Of a DNA stretch of 64,000 bases, positions 24,233 to 35,093 are shown piece after piece. The DNA is taken from assembly GCA_034440615.1 (NCBI GenBank), contig JAOTOM010004737.1, positions 1-64,000 of the forward strand, read 5' to 3'. Below the pieces are notes generated by a model. The model was given only the letters and a program-made list of their open reading frames with translations. It was not told the origin of the DNA and made no database searches. The translations under genes and the position numbers were made by a program. Within the stretch, counting starts at the first letter, position 1, and the number at the start of each line of letters is the position of its first letter. The stretch is from Ashinkailepas kermadecensis. Its lineage: Eukaryota > Arthropoda > Thecostraca > Neolepadidae.

Positions 24233-24246
24233 TATCAGTCACCTGG

Positions 24247-24929
24247 CTGCAGTAACTAATCACCAGCAGCCAATCACCACGGAAGGAGCTAACCGCCGGG
24301 TTTCATTTTCAGATCGCCAACAATCAGCTATCGTGGTCGCCAGTCGCCATTTGGCATTAACTTACCGTTACCAATCGGTGACCACGATGGCCAATCGCCG
24401 GTTGGAGTTCACTGATCGTCAGCAACCAGTTGACATAGCATGTCTCCCATCATTATTGTGATTCGGCTTTCAGCACTCAGGTTCCGATTCTGGCGATCTT
24501 CCCGCTGGATCGGAGTGTCGACGTCCAGTGCGGTGCCGAGGCGCACGTGATATGTATCTCAATACCTCCGGCACGCTTCTGACTGGTACACCATGCTGAA
24601 CCATTCCTCCGCTCAGCAGTATTCCACACGCTCGGAGGATACTGGTCGGGCAGACGGCCACAGCACATTTTACCGTTGCAATTTGCAATAAAGTGATACG
24701 CCACATCATATCCAACAGAATCCAACGATAAGCCCCGCTAAATGTCAGCTGGCAGTTCCCAGAAGCTGCCGAGTATGTTAGTGTGGACATGGCTCGGGCA
24801 GCGAAAATATCTCCAAGTTTCTGCAGAGTGCGCCACTAATGACACGCGCAAGCTGTCACCAAATAATGTTCCAGGGAAGAGCAAGACATTGCCCGTCACT
24901 GGTATCATAGATTGTGCGCTTGATGGCTA
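24247..24929. other. No recognisable feature
   Basis: The beginning resembles further decayed units of the preceding array (CCAATCACC, CAGTCGCC). The rest is single-copy DNA without motif-bearing frames. Confidence 0.4.
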
Positions 24930-25265
24930 TTATTGGTAGGTATACCGCGCCGCTTCACCTCTAGGCCTTCCGTCACAGCTTACCGGTATAGTATGACGAC
25001 CAGGGGCCAGTAATTAAGGGAAGGAATTCGCGTTTGAGGTCGTCACGTGACAATTTGCCCTCCAGCCATGAAGGCAGAGCGACAGCTCTATGCTGTTACT
25101 GCCTTGCATGCCTCGGTCGAGCACAACATGGGCCGTTTAGTGAACGCACTACATTGGATTCCTGTCGACAAGGAACCATTCATCACTATGGATTTAAGAC
25201 TTCGGTAGCGCAGACAGGGGAGAAGAGGTTTATGATGTCAATGAATATTTTCCTTGTTCTTCCGA
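24930..25265 (+). mobile_element. Diverged copy of the foldback-arm element
   Basis: Collinear with the left arm of the foldback at 40,975-41,335. Shared blocks include TTGGTAGG near the start, GAATTCGCGTTTG.GGTCGTCAC, ATTTGCCCT.CAGCCATG, CTGCCTTGCATGCCTC, CTGTCGA.AAG and GGTTTATGATGTCAATGAA. Many substitutions and small indels show it is old. It has no coding capacity, and only the part from the small hairpin to the GTCAATGAA block is present. Confidence 0.75.
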
Positions 25266-25746
25266 GGTTGTTGACGGGTTCCTGAGAACGTCTATGAGCC
25301 CGTACGTAGTCATCTACGCGGTCACAATGGCGGAGATAGAAAGGCGAACACCACTTGTATGGCTACCGAGGCTGTTGTCGGGACGCTAAGAACGTCTACG
25401 TACTCTTGCGAATGTTTGCAGGCCGTTATATAACATCTGGAGGCCCCTGTGAACTGCCACAGGCTCTTTAAAAAATATACGGCCCTTGTAAACGTCTACG
25501 ATCCCTTACGAACGTCTACGGTCGCTTACAGACGCCTGCGGGCCATTGAAAAGGTCTTCAAGCCATACAAATGACTAATATCATGGACGTCTATGGGCCA
25601 TTACGGACGACCACGGGTTCCGGCGAACATCTACTGATTCCTACGAACGTCTACTGATCCCTACGAACGCTTACGGCCTACTACGAACGTGTACGGACCC
25701 TTGCGATGTGTGCGGGCCCATACCAGAGACCCCTACAGGCGATTAC
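25266..25746. repeat. Degenerate array of GAACGTCTACG-type units
   Basis: Motifs such as GAACGTCTACGA, GAACGTCTACTGATTCCTAC and GGGCCATTACGGAC recur every 20-30 bp across about 480 bp, heavily diverged. It follows directly on the diverged foldback-arm copy. Confidence 0.65.
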
Positions 25747-26300
25747 TTACCCAGTATCGATTACTAAATCGACTTTTTCAATTAAGTTTTGACATCCTGC
25801 ATCTAGGTGTATGTTACTTACTTTACTCAAGTATGGCTGTATATCATCTAGGCGGTCTTCATCCCTAGTTGATAGCAGAACCATGTTTGCATACAATTTG
25901 AGGAGGGAGCGAATCCGACGATCCGGTCCTCCAATGATGTTTAAAACATTTTTAATAAAAACTACATTCTTCGGAGGGAAGACAGTCCATTTTCGAAATA
26001 AAGTGGCTGAATCTGAGGACTCTAAAATGTTGGGGAAATCCGGGTTCTCTTCACCCCCCCCCTTAGACAATTCCTGGCTACGTTCTGCCTACAATGATAC
26101 GATTTCAAAGTCTTAAGCTTGTTCATTAAGTCAGATTGATTGAAAATTTGATTTGTTGGTTGATTAGATTGCGCAGTGTATTGCAAGTACGATATTCATA
26201 TTCCAGTGCAGCTAACAACATTCCCTCAAGAGGATGGTAGTCAACGTATTTTACATTCAGGCGTTTATATTTTATGTTATTCAGTAGGAAATATGGTCAG
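25747..26300 (-). pseudogene. Unrecognised AT-rich broken coding sequence
   Basis: On the - strand a frame of about 107 residues (26,070-25,747) contains segments such as NILESSDSATLFRKW and SLLKLYANMVLLSTRDEDR. Upstream, after a frame change at a run of nine G/C bases (about 26,055), more protein-like sequence appears in other frames. It includes KLKTLKSYHCRQNVARNC, and further upstream VDYHPLEGMLLAALEYEY and TLRNLINQQIKFSINL. The composition (Leu, Asn, Ile, Lys, acidic residues, no simple repeats) looks like a real protein rather than chance, and no overlapping frame competes on the + strand. I cannot name the family. A remnant of a mobile element or an integrated virus is possible, as is a decayed host gene. 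Confidence 0.45.
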
Positions 26301-26756
26301 GTTATCCGTAATTATGTACGTGAAGTAAGCAGGAATTCATAATTCAAAGATGGAGAGCATTGCAAGTAATATCGTGTATGTTCGAGGGAAGCAAGGGCAT
26401 CATAAATAATCCTCACGGGGCCAGTAGAATACACTTTCCAGAATCAAAGTCGTTCTCAAATGCTCTGGTCCAGGTGAGTCGACCGTGTGAAGGTCAGTGC
26501 GATCGACCTTCTAGAACTTCATATTGCGCCAAAGCTGAATTGGCTGCAATGTTGTACTTTGGGAAATGTCGGGAACCGTGACCAACTAATTTGCGCCGGC
26601 CGAGATAGCTTCCCAGATCAAATAGCATGCTCAAATTGATACATCGTCGGTGGTCAGATGCCGTGACACTAATTTCGAAGTAAGCGTTCCGGCAAGCCAC
26701 TAGTTGAAAGGAAGTGATGAATTCCTGCCACAAACAGTGGAACATATACATGCACA
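26301..26756. other. No recognisable feature
   Basis: Single-copy sequence between the broken ORF and the microsatellite; no motif seen. Confidence 0.4.
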
Positions 26757-27056
<300 letters not shown>

Positions 27057-27146
27057 TAACATAAACATTAATGTGCTTTGGCAGTATTATTCGTGAATGC
27101 ATGTCTGCTTGAAGGCATAGCTATTTCAGTTTGTACCAGACTCTTT

Positions 27147-28332
27147 CACTGGCGGATCTAGCCCACCGGTTTGGGGGGGGCCAACTTTCGGTTTTCGGCG
27201 TCAGCCCCTCCCCTCCCCCTCCCCCAGTGGCGTACCTAGGAATTACATCAGGGGAGGAGTCGAACGGATTTGGAGGGTGTCCCTTCTCCCGCTATTTTTG
27301 GTTAAAAGCACCGGATTTCGACCACTATTTGGCAAAGGGGCCCATCTGAAGAAAAAAATAATAATTGACAACATAGTTTCCTGTGTAGGGGCCCCAGCCT
27401 ACCTCCACCGTTTCTATGTAACCGGATTTTTGTTCTTGCTTACCAAAACGTTCACGTTCTCGTTCAACGTCTTGTACCACGTCAACGTTCATGCATGTGT
27501 ACGCACTGGCGGATCAGACTTTGTCAACTCTTGCTGTAAGCAGAACTTAGAGCATGGAACCCTCGATGTGTGTTAGAATCTACTATGCTACCACACTGGC
27601 TTCCAAACAATATTTTTTTTTAATTTAAAATTGGAGATTCTTTCATCCAGACGCTACTTTTTAACCTCGGCAAAGGTTACTGCATTTTAATTTAGTTGAC
27701 TTCTGTTGGTTTCGGGGGGGCCAAAAGGCACCATGGCCCCCTTTTTAAGCGCTTCGGGGGGGGGGGGCCATGGCCGGAATGGCCCCTCCCTGGATCCGCC
27801 AGTGTAAATACATACCTCCTGTTGCTATTCTTCTCGAAAAAAATCAGTCAATGTAGCCTGTCTGTTCATCTTAGCAACCCCAACACCAACATACGAAACA
27901 TGCTGCTCAACTGAGCTCAACTGGTCACTCGCACAAAACATCCTGTTCAAATTTCGCTTTCGAAATCTGGCTCACTGGGTCCACTTGCCCGTTACTGGCT
28001 AAACAAACTTCATGAACCTATCTGACGAAGGAATAATGAAACTGCTGATTTCGTCATCTCTTGCTGTAAGCAGAACTTCAACAGCATAGAACCCTCGATA
28101 TGTCAGAATCTACTCTGCTACCATATTGTGCTTCCAAAAAATTAGTAAAAAATACCTGTAAAATTGGAGATTATTTCACCCGGAACGCTATTTTTTAACC
28201 TCAGCAAAGATTACTGCATTTTAATTCAGTTTACTTTCGTTGGTTTGGGGGGGGCAAAAGATACTATGGCCCCCCTTTGAAGCGCTTGGGGGGGGCCATG
28301 GCCGGAATGGCCCCCCCCTGGATCCGCCAGTG
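27147..28332. mobile_element. Non-autonomous hAT-like DNA transposon with internal duplication
   Basis: The outer ends are CACTGGCGGATCTAG and its inverse CTGGATCCGCCAGTG (14 of 15 bases match). They are flanked by the 8-bp direct repeat GACTCTTT at 27,139-27,146 and 28,333-28,340. An 8-bp duplication is typical of hAT elements; assignment to hAT is inference. Inside, a terminal segment of about 275 bp is present twice in direct orientation (about 27,530-27,805 and 28,058-28,332), each ending GGCC..GGATCCGCCAGTG. An extra internal end (CACTGGCGGATC) lies at about 27,507, and a CAGTGGCGTACCTAGG sequence near 27,226 may be an end of another element. Long G and C runs sit just inside the ends. 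No transposase is encoded. Confidence 0.8.
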
Positions 28333-28340
28333 GACTCTTT

Positions 28341-28665
28341 GTACATCTTCAATTGCCTCGGTTTCTTGGTAGGGCTGATATCATTCCAGGACAAATAGCG
28401 TGACGTTAATCATACAAATTTCACTGTATGGTGATGTGAACAAACTGTCCTGGGGTGTGGCGTGCGAATTTCGAAGTGGCGACCAAGCTGTAGGTTCTGG
28501 CAATACGAGGTGGGGAAGGTTCTGGCAACAAGTGGTGGGACAGGTTCGCGCCGACTCTGGAGTCTCACCTCTGTGGGTGCCACTGAAAATGTCTTCAGCG
28601 TTAGTCCAGGTCGACACTGACTCTTGCCCGTTGTGATTTTTCCTCACGAAGATGGTTTTCTGCAG
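28341..28665. other. Putative intron end before candidate exon
   Basis: Single-copy DNA ending in GATGGTTTTCTGCAG, a good 3' splice-site match. Nothing else is recognised. Confidence 0.35.
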
Positions 28666-28912
28666 GCACCGAGGCTCGCGGCGCTCGGTGTGGGATTGCG
28701 TGTTTGTGCATGGAGCTCAGGGCCGTCAGCAGCACCGGAACAGTATTGCGTGGCTCACCTGATCGGTATCAAACCGAATTGCGTTGGGACATCAACCTGC
28801 ATCCACCTGCTCGGCCACTAAATCAGCACACTTCCATCCAGCTATCATTGCGCGAACCTGCTAGATGCATTTCCCAACTTCATGACCCCACTAGTGGGGT
28901 GGATTCTGACAG
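28666..28912 (+). CDS. Candidate third exon of the PDE3-like gene (unverified)
   Basis: This 247-bp stretch lies between a strong acceptor (TGGTTTTCTGCAG) and a strong donor (CTGACAG then GTGAGG). Starting with two bases of a split codon, it stays open to the donor with 81 full codons. Exon B ends with one leftover base, so the two would join in frame (G plus GC gives Gly). The peptide (ARGARCGIACLCMELR... to ...ISQLHDPTSGVDSD) shows no motif I can place in PDE3, but the linker downstream of the TTTSATG segment is poorly conserved in the family. GC content is lower than in exons A and B, which argues for caution. A second + frame is open over most of it. Confidence 0.35.
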
Positions 28913-30055
28913 GTGAGGTCGGTTTATTTATGGTCCTCTGCCAGCAAAACATGCAATCTTTTTCCTGTTTGCTGGCCTCGAACAAGTGTCCGATCCATGA
29001 CCACCCTACCCCACTGACTCTATTTTCGCGTAAGAACTAAGTCGGCGAACTGGGTGCCCCAACAGCGACGACGACGGGGATGGGGGAGGGGGAGAGTCAC
29101 GCGTCGGTGGCGAGCCTCAAAGGTCAGCTGGCGACACCGCCAGCCGGATAACCTGATATATCATTTCCGGTCGTTACCCATGCTCCGCACGCGGAGTCAA
29201 ACCGCAGGGGGGGGGAGGGAGCGGCATGACATGCGCTGTCGTGGCGAAGCGTGCCGAGCGCAAAGCCCGGCTCTGATTGATGACGCCGGGAAGAAAGCCC
29301 AATGACGTCAGCGACGGACAGAGAGCGTGCCGGCCGGTCCTGTGAACCCGCTGAAGGGGGTCTACAGTCACGTGACAGTCACGTGATGAAGGGCGCCGGG
29401 ACGGCACGCACCGATCTCCGACCATCGGCGCCGCGGAGTGCAGCGCCGAGCGTGACTGAGCGGCCACCACCGCCGCACGCTGTGCCGGCTTCTGCAGCAC
29501 CGCGTCTCCGTGGGGAAGTCGAGACTCCCGTGACACCGTCTCAGTAGGGAAGTCGAGACTCCCGCGGCACCGTCTCTGCCGCCACCGTTGACCTGTGAGT
29601 CAATGAGCAGACGTGGAATACATGGATTGAGCTGCGTCAGCTCAAAAGCTGCAGATCGATCAGCTCGAGCTTCAGCGACGCTCCTCTGCATCACGGACGG
29701 CTCCAAGTGTCTTGACGGCCGGTGCCAGTTTCCTCGTGGTTTGGCCGGCAAGCAGCATATCGATCGCTCACGACGACACACTCACGCTATTAATGACGTT
29801 TGCACTACTCATGTCATCGAGTGCAACAGGTGAACGAGCGTTGCAACCAACACACGACGAGGACACCGATCAGAACATCATCAGCTCGGAGGTACCGACG
29901 ACTGGTCACCAACATTCAGATCAACCGACACGCAAACACATCTATCCTTAACTGTATTGGGCTGTGCGGCATCGCCTTACGATGATGCCAGCCGTTGTGG
30001 TCGTCTCTTGATGGGGATGGGAAGTGGTGGTGGTGGATGATTACAAGAAGACAGT
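28913..30055. other. No certain feature; GC-rich stretch at about 29,040-29,560
   Basis: The GC-rich part has open frames on both strands and a 21-bp duplication (GGGAAGTCGAGACTCCC near 29,513 and 29,548). Possible acceptors (CTTCTGCAG at about 29,497) exist, but no exon with recognisable content could be defined. Serine-rich frames at 29,588-29,951 are not assigned. Confidence 0.35.
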
Positions 30056-30716
30056 TGTGTGATGTTTGTGATGTGTGTGATGTGTGTGATGTTTGTGATG
30101 TGTGTGATGTGTGTGATGTGTGTGATGTGTGCGATGTGTGTGGTTTGTGTGATTTGTGTGATGTGTGTGATGTGTGTGATGTGTGTCATGTGTGGCATGT
30201 GTGGCATGTGTGTCATGTGTGTGATGTGTGTGATGTGTGTGATGTATGTGATGTATGTGATATATGTAATATACGTGATGCATGTGATGAGTGTGATGCG
30301 TGTGATGTGTGTGACGTGTGTGATGTTGTGTCATGTGTGTCATGTGTGGCATGTGTGTCATGTATGTGATGTGTGTGATGTGTGTCATGTGTGTGATGTG
30401 TGATGTGTGTGATGTGTGTGGTGTGTGTCATGTGTGTCATGTGTGTCATGTGTGCCATGTGTGTCATTTGTGTCATGTGTGTCATATGTGTGATGTGTGG
30501 CATGTGTGTCATGTGTGTGATGTGTGTGATGTGTGTGATGTGTGCCATGTGTGTCATGTGTGTGATGTGTATGATGTGTGTGATGTGTGTGATGTGTGTG
30601 ATGTGTGTGATGTGTGTGATGTATGTGATGTATGTGATGTATGTGATATATGTAATATACGTGAGGCATGTGATGAGTATGAGGCATGTGATGTGTGTGA
30701 CGTGTGTGATGTGTCC
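30056..30716. repeat. TGTGTGATG-type array, about 660 bp
   Basis: 9-bp units GTGTGTGAT with GTGTGTCAT, TGTGGCATG and ATGTATGTG variants. A larger block ending in TGATATATGTAATATACGTG occurs twice (about 30,255 and 30,643), showing that a segment of about 390 bp was duplicated within the array. Frames on both strands are open from composition only. Confidence 0.96.
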
Positions 30717-31544
30717 TCCTCATATCCGCGAGTGGTCACCGGTGTGTTGGTGGCTGGGTGAATGTCGACGTGGCGTATGGTGGGTAGCGTGGGTCTGAAG
30801 AGGGAGCGCGCTGTAATTTCAGAGCTCGGCGTTGCTCGTGTTTGCAGGGTTGCTCGTGTTTGCCTGGAGAGTGATTCCTTGTGTAATTGGAGAGTGAGTG
30901 TCAGCGTCGATGTCTGGCCTGGGTGGAAGGCTTCATTGACGATGACTTCATTGACTCTAGTTACCATGGAAATTACGTAAATGCTCATTGACACTTTTTG
31001 AAAGGTTTTTATCGATGGACGTTTTTACTGTGTATGCTTATAGCTCTACTCTTGCGCAAAAAATATTGTCGTTGAATTAACTTCGCAGCATTAAGCCTAC
31101 TGCGAATAATAATTTGTGACACTGCAGCAAACCTACCACTGCTACTCGTTTTTGGCCAACTACCATTGTCTAATAGTTCGCAAAAACAGAGGAAGCATCT
31201 CAACTATATGCAGAACTGCGTAGCTGGCGCTGCGAGGGAAGCCATGCTGAGTGAACATCAGCTCTGCTGAGTGATAATCAGTCCGTGCTGAATGAGAGTC
31301 AGCCGTTGCTAGGCGACGTCCAGGGCACTCAGCTATGGCCGCCACACGTAGGCTTGTCGTGCCCATCACCGTCCGAATTATCTGAAACTCGACACACGTC
31401 TCACCCGCTCAACATCTACGCTGAACCACAAAGTCACAAAGTCTCAAAGTTAAGGCTGAATAAGAGCCATAGTGGGCGGGGATTATCGGTTGAGGCTATA
31501 GAGGGAAGATAATGTAAGACGAGGAAAACAAGAGACTGAAACTC
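30717..31544. other. No recognisable feature
   Basis: It contains a small 9- to 14-bp duplication (TTGCTCGTGTTTGC near 30,831-30,862). No coding motif was seen. Confidence 0.4.
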
Positions 31545-31645
31545 TCTAATCAATGCTATGTCCCGAGCTCTAAATGATCTCTCTACCCCACTGTATTGCC
31601 ATGGCTATTCTCTGCAGCATCGCATGCCCGCGAAGATCCGACGGC
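31545..31645 (+). repeat. Dispersed repeat B, copy 1
   Basis: It aligns with 46,945-47,045: shared pattern TAT.TCCCGAG, then a GATATCT/GATCTCT block, TG..ATTG.TG.CATGGC.A.TCTCT and GCAGCAT/TCAGCAT, followed by a CCCG..GA stretch. The two copies are diverged and carry no intact frame. The family is unknown, probably a retroelement remnant. Confidence 0.5.
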
Positions 31646-32689
31646 CGTCACTATCATGCATTCTGCGCCGACTGCACCGTTCCCATACCGTGCCGCCGAC
31701 TGTCAGGAAACAAAGCTGGCTTTGGACAGCTTTTGGCAGCAATGCTTGCTGGCATCGGATGCAATGCTCTGCTGCCTGGTGCCGACTGATGCCGGTCACG
31801 CGTCATGCCTTCATGCACACTTCAATCAGATGCAGCGGGAGTCGCCCAACACCCGTGGACAAACTCGGCCCAGTGTCTGCCCTTCGGCTTGAATGTGTGC
31901 CGCGCCGTGTTGCCATGGCAACGCTCACACACTTGTGGGCGGCTGTGCACCGCGCCATGGATGAATTGTTCGCCTGATATCCGTCTGGGCGACATTCAGG
32001 GAACCTTTAGCGCAATCATCGGAGTGCAGCACGTATTCACGGCATCACCCCCGATAAGGATTATAATAGCACACTTGGCGAAGCCCATTGACAGCACGCT
32101 GCATGACGGACGCAGTCGATGCGCCCATCAACTTCATTGCCAGCACGGTATCCGAAGAAATATATAACGAATATGTGCATACGAGCAGCATGCATCATCC
32201 GTTGAAGACAATATTGGAAAGCTTGCATGCTGTTTGAAGATTGTTGGATCCAGGGCTACAGCGATCCAGGTCATGAATCTTACTCGTTATATTTGCATGT
32301 TTATGTCTTTCTATCAATCATCTGTTTTCCTGTTCATGTTCACTGCACACAAATTAAATATTACACACTTATTCGCATGTACGATCAATTAACGTTTGGC
32401 GATTCCTCCGTCTTTGCGAATGCTCAGAAGACACGCCTACCTATAGATCATTGACGCCGTGGTATGAATTCCAAAACTATATATTTTCTGACACTAAGAT
32501 GTTTGCTCTTCCGCGTTCGACTCTCATCGGTAGTTCACAGTCGCCAACCGCAGTGGCAAGTCACCTATACACAGGCGCGCAGCACGTGCACCACATTAAC
32601 ACTGCGAAACGACAAATATTGAATCCTACGACTGCGTTACGGTGTTCGTGGGTGCTGCTCCTGGAACGTAGGGAAGCTTACACAAAACG
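31646..32689. other. No recognisable feature
   Basis: Open frames up to about 139 codons overlap each other on the same strand without recognisable domains. Confidence 0.4.
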
Positions 32690-33185
32690 TATTGGGTGTT
32701 CCACTGTCCACTGATGACCAAGAGGAACTGCTGAACCCGGCCTTGGCGTACACGTTCAGCTTTGCCAGAGTCCTGCGCTAGGATATTATGAAGAGCTTCA
32801 TAATATGCCAGCTCTGACAACTGAATGCAAACGTGCGATTAAGCTGGACAACCGGGAGCAATTGTTGTCCGAAAGCACTAAGAACGAAGGAGAGAGCACC
32901 GTTCATCTCGCCCGCTCGTCTACACCGGCTGACAAAGGAGCTCCCGAACAGTGAGGACATTGTGATCAGGAAGGCGGATGAGTCTGCGGTATATGTCATC
33001 ACAGGCAAAACAACGGACGCCAAAGAAGCTACTATTCTTACCTATTCCATTACTTTCCACTGCTATTTATTGCAGCTTGTTGCTGAAATTTCGAAGCGCA
33101 CAACGAAGCTTGCACGTGTGAGTGGCTCTATCGACGATTCGACGATTATAAGGTTATTAATGAAGGGGTATCGACTGCGCTAAAA
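32690..33185 (+). pseudogene. Decayed Penelope-like (or related) RT leader fragment
   Basis: Pieces in shifting + frames read VPLSTDDQEELLNPAL (about 32,697), ALTTECKRAIKLDNREQL (about 32,811) and ELPNSEDIVIRKADESAVYV (about 32,940). In Penelope-like and similar retroelements a leader with a 'phxLs-xx-exxLLnxGLxf' opening is followed by an 'xDIVIxxADKgxxvVi' block just before the RT fingers. The order and spacing here fit that. Further residues to 33,180 match the following helical stretch only loosely. No RT catalytic motif follows; the next landmark is a SINE at 33,239. It is clearly inactive. The family assignment rests on recall of these motifs. Confidence 0.5.
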
Positions 33186-33238
33186 GTACCCATCAGATCC
33201 ATAGCATCCAAATGGCTGTTGGAAACTACAAGTCAGAG

Positions 33239-33402
33239 GGGACGAGTGGTCTAGGGGTAAGATGCTCGTCTCACAATCGAAAGGTTGTGGGTTCGAATTT
33301 CACCTGTCGCTACTCTTCGCCCGCGACTAATCGGCGTGAGAGATTGGCGACGCTACATGACTCAACGGTCGACGTGTCGTAAAACCAATAACCAACCAAC
33401 TA
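33239..33402 (+). mobile_element. tRNA-Val-like SINE, second copy
   Basis: Nearly identical to the copy at 24,070 over its whole length, with an intact B box (GGGTTCGAATTTC) and A box (TGGTCTAGGGGTAAGATGC), and the same GTCGACGTGTCGTAAAACCA end with ACCAACCAAC tail. A possible short target duplication is ACTACAA on both sides. High similarity to the first copy indicates recent spread. Confidence 0.88.
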
Positions 33403-33544
33403 CAAACCAGGCTACTGTTAAGGTGATGCAAAGGCACCACCCCAGTGAATAGTTGCGCTGTATCATATTCCATATGTTTATCCCTAATATCCAGCTAGCG
33501 AAACAAATGAATAAACTAATGCGTTGCAGAGACGGTTGCTGTGT

Positions 33545-33705
33545 TTCGAGGGCATCCGCAGACACAGACACAGACACAGTCCAGAGACCGACCAAGCGTG
33601 CACGTCAGTCTCAGCCCTGGACACCCGCCGCGCGGGGCAGCATCTTGTCAGGGATGGATACCTCCCTCGGACACCGGCAGCCGGTCAAGGTCACAGAAGA
33701 CGGTG
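33545..33705 (+). repeat. Dispersed repeat A, copy 1
   Basis: It shares an ordered set of blocks with 46,635-46,795: CCACAGACACAGACACAGT, CGTCAG then C.CAG.CCTGGACA.CCGCC, GCAGCATCT and CCGGCCGGTCA/CAGCCGGTCA AGGTCA. Frames across it are unremarkable. The element type is unknown. Confidence 0.6.
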
Positions 33706-34029
33706 ACAAGGCCCGAACCCGCCTAGCAGCTAACAGTACCTTACTTTACTCTCCTTCGCAACGGAAAAAGTCGCAGAAGGCGCAACGGAAGAAGTCGCAA
33801 CGGAAGGGTGGCTTTCTAACCCGGCAAGACCGATGAAAGGGAGCGCGCTACTGACCACTGATATACTCGTATTGCCAACGCGGTCGCAGCGCCCCTGGCC
33901 GTTGATCACCGCCCGTAATGGGCTGTGCTGTTGCTTTCCGTTTCCGTTTTGTTGGGTTGGGCACTTCGGCCTGCTCAGGCCATTTCGTGCCGTGAGTAGA
34001 ATGGATGAAAATACTATGTTCTAAAAGTA

Positions 34030-34988
34030 AATTTACAAGTCCTGAAGTAAGTTGGTTTTTCGGAGAAAAATGAAAAGAAGATTGATGAGAAAAGGGTGTG
34101 TATCTCCTAATAGTGTGGGCAAAGAAAAGGGGGTGTTGTGTGTACGGCAGTAGTTGGTAGGTGTTTTTCGATGTTCATGGTATTTTTGACAGTGTAGGAG
34201 AATATGTGAAACGGTAAGATGAGTGTTGCATGATGGGCATGAAGGTCGTGGTGAAGCAGTGTAAATATATCGATGGGTGAGAAAAGTGTGACCTATGCGG
34301 AGCCGTGATATAACTTTTTCTTCTTGTCTGTTTTTTTATATGATGTGGTCCAGTTTTCGATGACAGGTTTGATGAGACGTAATTGTGTGTAGTTTGTGGT
34401 TTCAGTCCATTGGTGGTTCCAAAAATGTCGAATGTGATGTCTTATTGTTGATTTGATGGCGTCAAAATGTGGTGGGATTTCTGTTATGTGTGGTAATTGT
34501 AATGGTTGTTTTGCGAAATGATCTGCTTCCTCGTTTCCTGGGATGCCACAGTGACTGCGCACCCACAGGAAACGGACCTTCATGCCCATCAGATGAAGTG
34601 TTTCAAGTGTATCGTAAATTGAAATATGGCAATGGTGCGAAAAGGAAAGTGAAGAAAAAGATTGAAGAACAGATTTTGAGTCGGAACAAATGACGACATG
34701 GCGCATGGGGTGACAAATTGAACGGTTGCGGACATATCGAAGGGCAGTGAGAATGACGTGCAATTCGGCGATGAAAATGGATGTCTCGTTTGGCAAGCGA
34801 TGTTGTTTTGTGTGTGTACCTGCAACAATAGCGTTTCCTGTGTAATTTTCGTCTTTAGATCCGTCGGTGAAAACAAAAGTAACATGGCGATAACGGGAGC
34901 GAAACTTGTGGAATTTTTGTTTGACGTATTCTGGACAAAGCTGTGATTTTGGAGTGGTGGTGAGATAGAAAATATGTCTCTCGGCCAT
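34030..34988 (-). pseudogene. LINE ORF2 part 3: RNase H domain and C-terminal zinc motif
   Basis: An open frame from 34,988 to 34,293 carries the RNase H residues in order: FTDGSKDENY (first Asp), IAELHVILTAL (Glu), ICSDSKSVLQS (second Asp) and HCGIPGNEEADHFAK (His and last Asp). A frame change near 34,300 leads to CPSCNTHLTVSHILLHC, the terminal CxxC-H-C motif, at about 34,180-34,240. The presence of RNase H places the element in the I superfamily rather than among most Jockey or CR1 elements. The same C-terminal motif is found in the fragment at 9,312-9,812. Confidence 0.85.
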
Positions 34989-35093
34989 CTGCCACGGTGG
35001 TGTAGTTGGTGAAGAAAGAGCTGTAATATGTGGAATGTTGTATTGGAGTTGTGTAGAAAATGTTTTAATGCGTGAAGCTATGGTAAGCCCGGT

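Noticed and set aside
33236..33405. Target-duplication claim for the second SINE copy
   Set aside because: Only about 7 bases (ACTACAA) match and they overlap the tail, too little to define the insertion site with confidence.
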